Of a DNA stretch of 64,000 nucleotides, positions 42,919-52,157 are shown one piece after another. Each line of letters starts with the position of its first letter. The stretch's first letter is position 1. The stretch is from NCBI RefSeq assembly GCF_052068095.1, contig NZ_JBQHDG010000024.1:1-64000 (forward strand), in the 5' to 3' direction. The stretch comes from Phytohabitans sp052068095. GTDB lineage: Bacteria; Actinomycetota; Actinomycetes; Mycobacteriales; Micromonosporaceae. Both the position numbers and the translations under genes were made by a program. The notes beneath the pieces were generated by a model. It was not told the origin of the DNA, ran no database searches, and saw only the letters and a list, made by a program, of their open reading frames with translations.

Positions 42919-44811
42919 TCAGAGGCCCGCGGCGTGCGCGGCGGCCGTGCCACCGACCACCGGGAGCACCACGTTGCTCGTCTTGAGCGCGACGTCGAGC
43001 CGGGCGCGGGTCTGGTCGACCTGGCTGGAGTACTGCGGGTAGCTGCCCACGATGACGACGCCGATCCGGTGTCCGGGCTGGAACACGTAGTCTTCGGGCA
43101 GCATCGGGAAGCTGTAGTTGTACGCCTGGCCGGGCACCAGCGGCACCGCCGTGCGGATCGACTGGCGGTTTAGTGCGTCCTGGATGCCCTTCGTCACCAG
43201 CTCCACATCGGACGTCGCCACCCGCTTCTGGGTCTGCTTGTAGCAGGGGTCGTCGGTCGGGCTCGTCTCACCCCAGCAGTCCTGCGTGTCGAGCGTGATG
43301 ATGCCCTCGCCCGAGGCGCGGTGGTTGACCCGCTCGGCGGCGCCGTAGTCGACCAGGATCGCACCGAGGTTGGTGTCGGTCTGGTCGGCCGTCACCCGCA
43401 GTTGCACCACGGGCGTACCCGAGATGTGCAGCGGCGCGGTCAGTGGCGCGGACAGGAAGGCGAGCCGGTTCGGCTGTACCAGGTCCGGGTTGAGGATCAT
43501 CGTGTTCTGGCTCTGGGTCGGACTGTCCTGGAAGGACCGCGTGGTGGGCGACGCGACCGGCACCACCTTGAGCCCGCCGGCGCCGCCGGTGCCGGGCTGG
43601 AGGAAGACCTCGGTGTCGGCCTTGCCGGGCACCGGCCAGTCGGCGTACGTCTCCCACACGTCGGCCGAGCGCTCGATGTCGACGCGCGGCTCGTCCATGA
43701 TGCCGTTGGCCACGCCATGCAGCCAGAAGTCGAACCAGCGGTGCAATGTGGACACCCACACCGCGCGCCGCGAGTCGAACGGGTCGACGTGCCCCTCCTG
43801 GGAGAGCCACAGCTTGCGCGGCACATCGTTCTCGGCGAGCGCGTACCAGAACTTGCTGAAGTGGTCGGCCCGCACGTTGTCGTCGTTGAGGCCGTGGTAG
43901 AGCAGCACGCTGGCGGTCATGTTGGGCACCTTCTTGACGTAGCTGCGCTCGTTCCAGAAGGCGGTGTAGTCACCGGTCTCGTCGCCGTCCGCGGCGGCGA
44001 TGCGGTCGCGGGTCGGCTGGCAGTAGGCCCGCCGGTCGGGGTTGGTGACGATGTTGGCGAGCGACGCCACGTAGCTGTTGCCCCGGGTGACGACGCCGTT
44101 GCTGCGCACGTAGTCGTAGTACTCGGTCGGCCCGCTGATCGGCACCACGGTGGTCAGGCCCGGCACGCCGGTCACCGCGGTCGCCATGGCCAGCGAGCCG
44201 TCGTACGACTTGCCGATCATCGCGCTCTTGCCGTTGTGCCAGTCGGCCGTGACGACCTGGCCGGCGGCGTTGCGGGCGGTGGCCCGGCCGTTGAGCCAGT
44301 TGATGGCCTGCTTGGCGCTGAGGTTGTCCTCGTTGGCGTTGGTGGTCGGGCAGCCGGTGGAGTTGTTGGTGCCGACCATGTCCAGCAGGATCACCGCGTA
44401 GCCGCGCGGCACGAAGTAGTTGTCGTAGAAGAGCGGCCACTTGTCGAGCAGGCCGTCGCCGTCGAGGTCGGCCTTGCACTCGGCCTCGTTGCCCCGGCAG
44501 AGCGTGGAGTAGTACGGGCTGGCGTCCATGACGACCGGCACCTTGAGGCCGTCGAGGGTCGCCTTTGGACGCATCACGTCGAAGGCGATGATGTCGCGCA
44601 GCCCGTCGCGGTCGCTGTCGAATGTGGAGTCGATGAACAGCCGCTCGCGGATCGCGTCCGTGTAGCCGAAGACGGGCTGGGTGACACCGCCGGAGACGAC
44701 GATCGACGGAACGTCCGCCGCGAAGGCGGGGCTCGTCCCGCCCAGGACCGCGACGGCGGCCACCGGTAGCAGGGCAACGGCGACGCGGAACAGCCTGCCG
44801 GAGCGACTCAT
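42919..44811 (-). CDS. Secreted Xaa-Pro dipeptidyl-peptidase (S15 family)
   Basis: A 630-residue exported serine peptidase. The signal peptide ends near TSPAFA-A. The S15/CocE fold shows the nucleophile Ser in GKSYDGSLAMA (near 200), Asp in YHGLNDDNVRADH and His in SQEGHVDPFDSRR. The C-terminal jelly-roll domain (AFLSAPLTAPLHISGTPVVQL) is present. It would release Xaa-Pro dipeptides or hydrolyse related esters outside the cell. Its neighbours at 45-50 kb are also secreted proteases. Confidence 0.88.
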   Translation of the reverse strand: MSRSGRLFRVAVALLPVAAVAVLGGTSPAFAADVPSIVVSGGVTQPVFGYTDAIRERLFIDSTFDSDRDGLRDIIAFDVMRPKATLDGLKVPVVMDASPYYSTLCRGNEAECKADLDGDGLLDKWPLFYDNYFVPRGYAVILLDMVGTNNSTGCPTTNANEDNLSAKQAINWLNGRATARNAAGQVVTADWHNGKSAMIGKSYDGSLAMATAVTGVPGLTTVVPISGPTEYYDYVRSNGVVTRGNSYVASLANIVTNPDRRAYCQPTRDRIAAADGDETGDYTAFWNERSYVKKVPNMTASVLLYHGLNDDNVRADHFSKFWYALAENDVPRKLWLSQEGHVDPFDSRRAVWVSTLHRWFDFWLHGVANGIMDEPRVDIERSADVWETYADWPVPGKADTEVFLQPGTGGAGGLKVVPVASPTTRSFQDSPTQSQNTMILNPDLVQPNRLAFLSAPLTAPLHISGTPVVQLRVTADQTDTNLGAILVDYGAAERVNHRASGEGIITLDTQDCWGETSPTDDPCYKQTQKRVATSDVELVTKGIQDALNRQSIRTAVPLVPGQAYNYSFPMLPEDYVFQPGHRIGVVIVGSYPQYSSQVDQTRARLDVALKTSNVVLPVVGGTAAAHAAGL

Positions 44812-44971
44812 GCATCCTCCCCTATGCCAGTTGTGCGTACGTTATGGCAAAGCGGCCGGGGTGGGATCAGTCAGATGTCGAAACCGCGTCCATGATCTAC
44901 CGGCAGATGTACAGTGACGCGCTACTATCCGTGCCCATAAATTCACGATCACCTCCGTGAAGGGTGGCGTG

Positions 44972-47002
44972 ATGGGCCTTCAGTTCAAGCGGCGCGCGGC
45001 CCTTGCCGCCGCCCTCGCGACCGTACTCGTCGCCGCCGTGGCCACCCCGGCGGCGGCCGCGCCCGGCAATCCGGCCGGCGGCACCGGCCCGTTCGACGTG
45101 CTCGACCCGCAGGCCTGGCAAAACCCGGACACCATGACCTGGGACGACTGGACGGCGGTCCCGGGCAAAAACTGGGCCGACCCGTCGGTGGCCGGGTCCA
45201 CGCGCAACTTCAAGATCGCGCTGGTCACGCTGGACTACCCGGACCAGCCGTTCGTGGTCGCGCAGCGGGCCCGCTCCACGCTCTTCGGCAACCCGCAGGC
45301 GACCGCGCAGAACATCCCGCGCGACCAGGTGGCCACCTTCTACCGCGACTTTCTCAACACGCCGAACACCCTGAACAAGGGGCACACCCTGCACGAGTAC
45401 TGGATGCAGGACTCGAACGGCCGCTACGGCGTCGACCTGACCGGCTTCGGGCCGTACCAGATGCCGGCGAAGTCCTACCAGTACGGCATCGACAACGGCT
45501 TCAACCCCGGCGGGTGCCCGGCCGGCGAGCAGTGCGCCCGCAACATCCGCACCGACGGGCTCGGCGCGTGGCGGGCGGCCGTCGGTGACGCGGTCGCCGA
45601 CTCGTACGAGCTGGTCTTCATCCTCTCCGCCGGCCAGGACGAGTCGTCGACCTGGCAGGAGTTCGGCCAGATGATGTTCCAGACCAAGGAGGACGTGCCG
45701 GACGCGTGGGGCCCGCCGGACCCGGCCCTGCCCAACTACGCGCGCACCCGATACGTCGAGTGGACCTCGTGGAAGGCCGCCTCCTCCATCTGGCCGAACG
45801 CGGGCGGCGGCTCGTCGACCCAGGCGGAGAGCTCGGGCATGGGCGTCTACGCGCACGAGCTGACCCACCTGCTGAGCATCGGGGACAACTACAACAACCC
45901 TTATGGGGTACCGCTGAGACGCGCGTACACCGGCATCTGGAGCATGATGTCGCGCGGCTCGTTCAACGGGCCGGGCGGGCCGCACACCCGCTGGCAGATC
46001 CCGCCGGTCAACGGCGGCTCGATGGGCTCGCTGCACGTCGTCCGCGACAAGATCAAGATCGGGCTGCTCGGCGAGGAGCACCTGCTGCGGCTCTCCCGCG
46101 AGGCGCTCGCGTCCTCGGGCCTGGTGGTCGCCCAGGTCACCGCCCGCGCCGTCGACGCCGGGCCGAAGGGGCTCACCGGCATCAACATCGCGATGAACCG
46201 CGACAACTCGCCGGCCTGCGTCGTCAGCGAAAACCCGCTCTGCGACGGCGGCGGCTACAACAACTACACCGTCGAGGTCGTCGACCGGATGGGCGCTGAC
46301 TCGTTCACGCCGGACAGCGGGGTGCTGATCAGCAAGACGAAGAACGCGGACAGCGCGCCGTTCGTCTGGGTGATCGACGCGAACCCGCAGGACATCGACA
46401 TGATCGACTTCTACCAGCCCAACGGCACGCCGCAGAAGATCACCATGGGCGACTACCGGCAGCTGTCGGACGCGCTCTTCCACGCCGGTACCCGGTCGGG
46501 CAGCGAGTACGAGTACGTCGACGAGGCCAACCGGCTGCACTTCTACGTGCTCGACCTCAAGCGCGACGCGAGCGGCGTGCTGTCGTACACGGTCGCGGTG
46601 CGGTCGCTCGACGGCACCGGCGGGCCGAGCACGCACGGCGTCGACCTGGGCGACGGCCGCGTCACCACCAGCGGCAAGCCGACCGGCCGGGGCGTGACCT
46701 GCTCGTTCGAGCTGACCAACACCGGCACCTGGTCGGCCGGCGGGCAGCAGCACCCGGAAACCGTCACGCCGTACCTCAAGTCGGACGTATACCGCCTCTC
46801 CGCGGACATCGGGCAGATCGGCTGGCGGGTCGAGGTGCCGAACGCCCTCGCCGCGGTCCCGTACGGCAAGAAGACCACCGTGAAGGTATCGGTCGGGGCG
46901 ACCGCCGACGCGGCCGCGCGCGGGTTCGCCAAGCTGACCGCCACCTCGGTCAGCGACCCGACCAAGACGGTCACGGAGACGTGCCACCTGGAGAAGGATT
47001 GA
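44972..47002 (+). CDS. Secreted M6-like metalloprotease
   Basis: A 676-residue exported protease related to immune inhibitor A. The ATG at 44972 has AAGGGTGG just upstream; the GTG at 44957 would add five residues. The signal ends at ATPAAAA. The zinc motif is His295-Glu296-x-x-His299 in YAHELTHLLSIGDNY, with the third ligand probably the Asp of GDNY, and a Met-turn-like WSMMSRG follows. The last ~130 residues form a strand-rich accessory domain. First gene of a four-gene operon of extracytoplasmic proteins. Confidence 0.85.
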   Translation: MGLQFKRRAALAAALATVLVAAVATPAAAAPGNPAGGTGPFDVLDPQAWQNPDTMTWDDWTAVPGKNWADPSVAGSTRNFKIALVTLDYPDQPFVVAQRARSTLFGNPQATAQNIPRDQVATFYRDFLNTPNTLNKGHTLHEYWMQDSNGRYGVDLTGFGPYQMPAKSYQYGIDNGFNPGGCPAGEQCARNIRTDGLGAWRAAVGDAVADSYELVFILSAGQDESSTWQEFGQMMFQTKEDVPDAWGPPDPALPNYARTRYVEWTSWKAASSIWPNAGGGSSTQAESSGMGVYAHELTHLLSIGDNYNNPYGVPLRRAYTGIWSMMSRGSFNGPGGPHTRWQIPPVNGGSMGSLHVVRDKIKIGLLGEEHLLRLSREALASSGLVVAQVTARAVDAGPKGLTGINIAMNRDNSPACVVSENPLCDGGGYNNYTVEVVDRMGADSFTPDSGVLISKTKNADSAPFVWVIDANPQDIDMIDFYQPNGTPQKITMGDYRQLSDALFHAGTRSGSEYEYVDEANRLHFYVLDLKRDASGVLSYTVAVRSLDGTGGPSTHGVDLGDGRVTTSGKPTGRGVTCSFELTNTGTWSAGGQQHPETVTPYLKSDVYRLSADIGQIGWRVEVPNALAAVPYGKKTTVKVSVGATADAAARGFAKLTATSVSDPTKTVTETCHLEKD

Positions 47003-47406
47003 TCCTGCGTTACGGCGTGGCCTTGCTGCTCGCGGCCGCGGTGGGTGGCTGCGGGGGCGAGGCCGCGTCGGCGACGACGGTCCGCGTCCTCGTGCGCGAC
47101 ATCAACATCCGCGAGGAGGGCGTCGACTGCGCCGGCACCGGGGCGTACACGTTCTTCCACAACCGGGCGCCGTTCAAGGTCGTCGACCTCGACGGGCGGA
47201 CGCTGACCGACGGCAAGCTGCCGCCCGGCAAGGCGGTGCGCACGTTCGAGGAAGACCTCGAAGTCGACCGCGTCCCGACGTACTGCGAGTTCGCCGTGTC
47301 GGTCTCGGTGCCGTCGCGGGCCGGCTACCAGCTCGTCGTCGACGACGAGTCGCCGATCCCGCTCCGGCCCGACGCGGACTCGCTCGTCGCGGTGGTGCCG
47401 TCGTGA
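46999..47406 (+). CDS. Hypothetical lipoprotein between protease genes
   Basis: A 135-residue lipoprotein. The frame begins with TTG at 46999 overlapping the protease stop, or with GTG at 46981. Either gives a hydrophobic signal and lipobox AVGGC. Two conserved-looking cysteines (GVDCAGTG and PTYCEF) could make a disulfide. The mature part is predicted beta-rich. Function not recognised. Its stop overlaps the next start (GTGA). Confidence 0.6.
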   Translation: MILRYGVALLLAAAVGGCGGEAASATTVRVLVRDINIREEGVDCAGTGAYTFFHNRAPFKVVDLDGRTLTDGKLPPGKAVRTFEEDLEVDRVPTYCEFAVSVSVPSRAGYQLVVDDESPIPLRPDADSLVAVVPS

Positions 47407-47960
47407 GGGCCGTGGCGGTACTTCTGGCCGTTGTGCTCGGCGTCGCGGCGTGCGACGGTGGAGACCCGGCGACGCCGGCCGGCGGGGCGGCCACGCTGCC
47501 CGGACCGGTCCCGGCCGGCCTCGCCCTGCGGCCCGTGCCGCCCGGCACGCCGAGCGCGCCCGTCTTCACCGGCACGCTCACCGACGGCACCGGTCTCGCC
47601 GCCGCCGACCTCTGGGCGGAGCGGCCGGTGGTCCTGCTCTTCTTCAGCTCGTGGTGCACCACCTGCGCCGAGCGGCAGAGCGCGCTGAGCGAGCTCGCCC
47701 GCGGCCTGCGCGACAGGGTCGTCTTCGTCGGCGTGGTGACCGAGGACGAGCCCGCGGATCTCGACTCCTACCTGCGGTCGCACCGCGCCGAGTTTCCCGT
47801 CGTGGTCGACACGGACGGCACGATCTCCCGGTCGTACGCCGTCCGCGAGCCGGGCGCCGTGGTGCTCGTCGCCAAGGGTGGCGCGCTGCTGCGCGGCTGG
47901 CCCGGCGGCCTCGACGCGTCCACATTGGATACCCGTATCCGCGAGCTTCTCCTGGGGTGA
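47403..47960 (+). CDS. TlpA-like thioredoxin-fold lipoprotein
   Basis: A 185-residue lipoprotein with lipobox GVAAC near residue 17 and a TlpA/ResA-type thioredoxin domain. The active site is Cys85-Thr-Thr-Cys88 in FFSSWCTTCAERQ, and the cis-proline region reads EPGAVVLVAKGG, where the expected Thr-Pro is replaced. It likely reduces or isomerises disulfides of secreted proteins, perhaps the Cys-rich M64 protease encoded next. Confidence 0.85.
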   Translation: MRAVAVLLAVVLGVAACDGGDPATPAGGAATLPGPVPAGLALRPVPPGTPSAPVFTGTLTDGTGLAAADLWAERPVVLLFFSSWCTTCAERQSALSELARGLRDRVVFVGVVTEDEPADLDSYLRSHRAEFPVVVDTDGTISRSYAVREPGAVVLVAKGGALLRGWPGGLDASTLDTRIRELLLG

Positions 47961-47970
47961 GGTGGGTCCG

Positions 47971-50502
47971 TTGCGACAGAGAGCGTTCCTGATGATGGCG
48001 GCTGTGGCGGGGGGATTGCTGGTCGCCACCCCGGCGCGGGCGCAAGAGCAGCCGCTGCCCGAGCCGAAGGTGCACCCGATCCAGGTCACCGGCCCGGCCG
48101 CCGACCGGCTCAACCTCGTCATCCTCGGCGACGGCTACCAGGCCGACCAGCAGAGCATCTTCCTCGCGGACGTCGACCGCAACCTCGCGGTCATGTGGGC
48201 CACCGAGCCGTTCCGCACCTACCGCGACTACATCAACGTGTACGCGGTCGAGATCGCCTCCATCGACTACGGCGTCCGCTGCGACCCCGACGGGCGGGTG
48301 CGCCACCCCGACGGCACCATCCGCGACACCGGCGTGCGCGAAGGCCCGATCGACGGCAAGCGCACCGCGCTGCGCATGATCTTCCAGAACGGCTGTGCCG
48401 ACCCGCTCGCCCGCGGCACCGTCTACGGTGGAGCGCCGGTCGGCTGCGAAAACGACGCCGCGTACTACCCGCCGGGCGTCAACCCGTGCGAGACCGGGAC
48501 GCAGGCACACAACCGCATCCTCGAGTCGTACGTGGTGCCCGCCCTCGGCATCCCGCGCACGTCGCAGAACCTCCAGACGCTCGCCATCTTCAATACGTTC
48601 ACGTACGGCGGGATCGGCGGCACCAACGCCACCACGTCCGGCGGCTCGCCGCAGGGTCCGCTGATCTCGCTGCACGAGCTCGGCCACTCGCTCGGCACGA
48701 TGGCCGACGAGTACCCGTACTCCTCCCGCGACGTGGTGCGCCCCTGCTACACCGGCGCCGAGCCGAGCAGCTTCCACCACACCGTGTACACCGACCCCGC
48801 GCGGATGGTCGCCGACCAGCACAAGTGGTGGCGGTGGGTGGGCGAGGAGAGCCTGTCCGGCGGCACGATCGGGCTGCACGAGGGCGGCGGCATGTTCCCC
48901 TGTGGACAGCGCCGGCCGAGCGAGCACTCCATCATGCGGTGGATCGGCTTCGACTGGGACCAGATCGGCCGCGAGCACATGGTCGCCCGCATCACCGGGC
49001 GGCGCAACGCCGGCCAGATGGCCCTCCAGCACACTCCACTGGGGACGGTGCCGTCCGATGGCGTGCTGTGGGTGGAGACCGGCCATCCGCGATACCACGA
49101 GCTCCAGGTGACCTGGCGGGTCGGCGGCACCGTCGTCGGCACGGCGGACAGCCTCGACCTCGCGTCGTTGGGCCTGCCGGCCGGCACCGCGGTGCGGGTA
49201 GAGGTGCGCGACCCGGTCGGGCCGGACGGGATCGACTGGGTGCGCAACCCCTCCACCGGCGACAGTGCCACCAACTCCGGGTACAACGGGCCGCGCTTCG
49301 TGCAGACTCGCGAGTGGACGGTCGGCGCGCCGGGCGTGACGCCGACACCGGCGGCCGCCGAGATCACCTCTTCGACGATGACCACGCAGCCGGTCGCCGG
49401 CGACGAGGTCGTCTTCGTGGAGACCAACCACCCCTCCGACCGCATCCTCGACGTGGCCTGGACGCTGGACGGCAAGGCGGTGCCCAACCCGGGGAACAGC
49501 CGCCGCCTCGACCTCGGCGCGCTCGACCTCTCCGCCGGCACGCACAAGCTCGTCGCGACGGCGACCGACCCGGCCGGCGCCTCGGACTCGGTCGAGTGGA
49601 CCGTCGACAACGCGCTGCCGACAGCGCCCCGCCGGCTCTCCACACCGCTGGCCACGCTGCCCGGCGCGCTGGAGCACCCGGTCTACTTCGACGGCTGGGA
49701 CATGTGGCTCGAGCCGCGCGACGACCAGACCGGGCGGTACGTGGTCGGGCAGTTCCGGCTCGACAAGGACGGCTGGTTCAACTACTTCGGCTTCCCGGAG
49801 CAGCCGATGCCGGCGTCGCCGTTCCAGTTCCGCCACTCGGGCACGAACGTGAAGGCACTGACCTACGGCAACCTCGGCACGGGCGGGCTCTCCCGGGCCA
49901 CGTTCGAGCAGACGCTGCCCGACGACCACCCGAGCGGCGGCTTCGTGCCCGGCTTCGGCACCCACCTGGTCGAGCACCGCGCGATCGACCCGGCCGGCAA
50001 CATCGGCCCGGCGGCGAGCTACCGCGCCACCGTGATCCCCGGCGCCTCCCCCGCCTGCACCCGGACGCTGACCGGCCGCCAGGGCTCGGTCACCGTCACC
50101 TCGGGCGTGACCTGCCTGACGAACGCCCAGGTGGCCGGCCAGGTGACGGTACGCGCGGGCGCCTCGCTGGTGGTCCGGCAGAGCACGATCGGCGGCACGC
50201 TCGTCGCGACCCGCGCCCAGGCGGTGCAGGTCTTCGGCTCGACGGTCAGCGGCGCGGTCCAGCTCACCGGCACCACCCGCGACGTGACGGTCGCCGGCAG
50301 CTCCTTCAACGGCGCGGTCGTCCTGACCGGCAACACCCAGGTCACGGCCAACGAACGCTACAGCCGCCTCGCCGGCCCCTACGGCCCGTTGCTGGTCGGC
50401 AACCGAGTCAACGGCGCCCTGATGTGCGCGGGCAACAGCTCCCGCCCCAGCGACTTCGGCGCCCCGAACACCGTCCACGGCGCGAACGCCTGCCGCACCT
50501 GA
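47971..50502 (+). CDS. Secreted M64-family metalloprotease with C-terminal beta-helix-like region
   Basis: An 843-residue exported protease. I chose TTG at 47971, behind GAGGTGG, because it yields a proper signal peptide ending ATPARA-Q. The catalytic domain of the IgA-peptidase M64 type has LNLVILGDGYQ and the zinc motif His235-Glu236-x-x-His239 (LHELGHSLGTMADEY). Ig-like domains follow (about 355-540). The last ~150 residues are short repeating strands rich in Val, Gly and Thr, flanked by Cys, like a small beta-helix. Eight or more cysteines suggest disulfides. Last gene of the protease operon. Confidence 0.85.
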   Translation: MRQRAFLMMAAVAGGLLVATPARAQEQPLPEPKVHPIQVTGPAADRLNLVILGDGYQADQQSIFLADVDRNLAVMWATEPFRTYRDYINVYAVEIASIDYGVRCDPDGRVRHPDGTIRDTGVREGPIDGKRTALRMIFQNGCADPLARGTVYGGAPVGCENDAAYYPPGVNPCETGTQAHNRILESYVVPALGIPRTSQNLQTLAIFNTFTYGGIGGTNATTSGGSPQGPLISLHELGHSLGTMADEYPYSSRDVVRPCYTGAEPSSFHHTVYTDPARMVADQHKWWRWVGEESLSGGTIGLHEGGGMFPCGQRRPSEHSIMRWIGFDWDQIGREHMVARITGRRNAGQMALQHTPLGTVPSDGVLWVETGHPRYHELQVTWRVGGTVVGTADSLDLASLGLPAGTAVRVEVRDPVGPDGIDWVRNPSTGDSATNSGYNGPRFVQTREWTVGAPGVTPTPAAAEITSSTMTTQPVAGDEVVFVETNHPSDRILDVAWTLDGKAVPNPGNSRRLDLGALDLSAGTHKLVATATDPAGASDSVEWTVDNALPTAPRRLSTPLATLPGALEHPVYFDGWDMWLEPRDDQTGRYVVGQFRLDKDGWFNYFGFPEQPMPASPFQFRHSGTNVKALTYGNLGTGGLSRATFEQTLPDDHPSGGFVPGFGTHLVEHRAIDPAGNIGPAASYRATVIPGASPACTRTLTGRQGSVTVTSGVTCLTNAQVAGQVTVRAGASLVVRQSTIGGTLVATRAQAVQVFGSTVSGAVQLTGTTRDVTVAGSSFNGAVVLTGNTQVTANERYSRLAGPYGPLLVGNRVNGALMCAGNSSRPSDFGAPNTVHGANACRT

Positions 50503-50512
50503 CCCCCGGTGA

Positions 50513-50541
50513 CGGGATGGCGGCCCGCCACCGCCATCCCG
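50513..50541 (+). terminator. Hairpin terminator after the M64 gene
   Basis: CGGGATGGCGG, a 7-base loop and CCGCCATCCCG form a perfect 11-bp stem 10 bases after the stop codon. No U-tract follows, as is common in high-GC actinobacteria. Confidence 0.7.
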
Positions 50542-50590
50542 CTCCCCACGCCCGACCATGGTGTCCATGGTGATCGCCGAGATCGGGAGA

Positions 50591-50758
50591 GCTACCGCGA
50601 TGTCCGCGGTGGTCCATGCCGCTGCTCCCGCGGCCTCACCCGTCCGTCGTTGGTCGGACGGCCGAAGATTTCGGCGAGCCTTGGCGAGCCGCCGGCCGCA
50701 GCGGTCTCCGGCGGGAGCGGCGGTCCGCGGCTGACGCGAACCCGGGAAACTTTTGTTT
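50591..50758. repeat. Dispersed intergenic repeat, copy B (both halves)
   Basis: The longest copy. 50591-50655 matches 57021-57085 in about 60 of 65 positions (GCTACCGCGA, GGTCCATGCCG, CTCCCGCGGCCTCACCCGTC). 50671-50758 matches 1-88. It contains the hairpin CGTCCG-tcgttggt-CGGACG at 50641-50660 and CTCC-ggcg-GGAG. It lies between the convergent M64 and PucR genes and ends 6 bases before the PucR stop. No coding character. Confidence 0.8.
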
Positions 50759-50764
50759 GGGTCG

Positions 50765-51994
50765 TCAGGCGCTGGGCCGGTAGTCGCCGGTCAGGCGGGC
50801 CAGCTTGAGCGCCAGGTGGAGGCAGAGGCGTTCGTTGCCGTCCTTGAGGTCGGTCTCGGCCAGCTGCTCCACCCGGTGCAGGCGGTAGTAGAGCGTGGTG
50901 CGGTGCAGGCGCAGGCGTTCGGCGGTGGCGTGGGCGTTGCCGGCCAGGTCGAGGTAGGCCTCGAGCGTCTCCAGCAGCGCCTGGTTGGCCTCGTCGTCGA
51001 GCAGGCGGCGCAGTCCGGGGTGGACGGTGGCCACGTCGAGGTGGCGACCCTCCATCTGCGACAGCATGCGGTAGATGCCCAGGTCGGTCCAGGAGATCGT
51101 CGGGCCCAGCGCGGGCAGCCGCACGCCGACGCGGGCCGACTGGACGGCCTCGTCGTACGAGTGGATGGCGTCGGCGAGGCGGGGGCGCGGTGCGCCGACG
51201 CCCACGACCACGCGGGCGACCTCGGGCAGGTCGCCGATCGCGTTGCGCAGGCCTTCGCGGAGGTATCCGGCGGCGGCCTCGGCGGATGGGCGGCCGGCGA
51301 CCTGGCCGCCGCGGACCAGCAGCACGCCCTGGTCGTGGCGGAGCAGGTGGAGCGCGTCGCGGACGCCGAGCCAGCGGCGGGTGGCGACGAGCGCCTGCTC
51401 CAGCGCGATGCCGGCGTCCTCGTCGAGCACCTGCCCGCGCGCCGGGACGAGCTGGGCGACGATCGCGGTGGCCGGGCCGTCGGCGGTGACCACGCCGTCG
51501 CCCAGCAGCGACTTGACCATCTCCTCGCGGGTGAGCGGGTTGTCCGACAGCAGGGTGCGGGCCGCCTCGGCCTCGCGCTGCGAGGCCAGCTCGCCGAGCA
51601 GGTTTTCCCGGTAGAGGGCGAGCGACAGGTCGCCGGTCGCCCGCCTGACCACGTCGATGTCCGCGTCGGTCATGCCGCCGTCGTCGATGAACCACACGTA
51701 TCCGAGCAGGCGGTCCTGGTGGACGATCGGCACGCAGAGGCGGGGCAGCAGGTCGAGCTCGGGGCAGGCCGGCGTGCGGACCGGCACGCGCGCCTTGAGG
51801 ATGCCGAAGCCGCGCAGCCACGAGACGACCTCGGGCGTGGTGTGCCGGCGCAGGATCGAGGAGCGGCGGACGTCGTCCATCGTGCCGTTCTGCTCGCTGT
51901 AGACGACCACCCGGTGGCGGCGGTCCTCGATCAGCGCTGGCCGGCCGACCCGCGCGGCCATCGTGTCGACGATGCCTTGCAGCTCCAGGTTCAT
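50765..51994 (-). CDS. PucR/CdaR-family transcriptional regulator
   Basis: A 409-residue regulator. The N-terminal ~150 residues look like a GAF-type sensor (RPALIEDRRHRVVVYSEQ, LCVPIVHQDRLLGYVWFID). A CdaR-type central region covers ~160-320. The C-terminal HTH_30 domain has LLETLEAYLDLAGNAHATAERL and HRTTLYYRLHRVEQL. GGGGAGCGGC precedes the ATG at 51994; an upstream extension to 52327 lacks coding sense. PucR relatives often control purine or amide catabolism, but its target here may be the divergent glycosidase or genes elsewhere. Confidence 0.88.
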   Translation of the reverse strand: MNLELQGIVDTMAARVGRPALIEDRRHRVVVYSEQNGTMDDVRRSSILRRHTTPEVVSWLRGFGILKARVPVRTPACPELDLLPRLCVPIVHQDRLLGYVWFIDDGGMTDADIDVVRRATGDLSLALYRENLLGELASQREAEAARTLLSDNPLTREEMVKSLLGDGVVTADGPATAIVAQLVPARGQVLDEDAGIALEQALVATRRWLGVRDALHLLRHDQGVLLVRGGQVAGRPSAEAAAGYLREGLRNAIGDLPEVARVVVGVGAPRPRLADAIHSYDEAVQSARVGVRLPALGPTISWTDLGIYRMLSQMEGRHLDVATVHPGLRRLLDDEANQALLETLEAYLDLAGNAHATAERLRLHRTTLYYRLHRVEQLAETDLKDGNERLCLHLALKLARLTGDYRPSA

Positions 51995-52157
51995 GCCGCT
52001 CCCCGACCGGTCGTGGCCTGCGTGGCGGCGCCGACCGCCGGCGAAACCGCCGGTCATTACCCTCGACCCCATCCGCCGCCCGCGCAAGGGTCCGACGCAG
52101 GGAATCATTCCGGCCGATGTTGACTGGTATCGACATACGTCACTACGCTCGGTGGTC

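Noticed and set aside
50591..50758. Repeat as an insertion sequence or transposon remnant
   Set aside because: No transposase frame, no terminal inverted repeats and no target duplication are visible.
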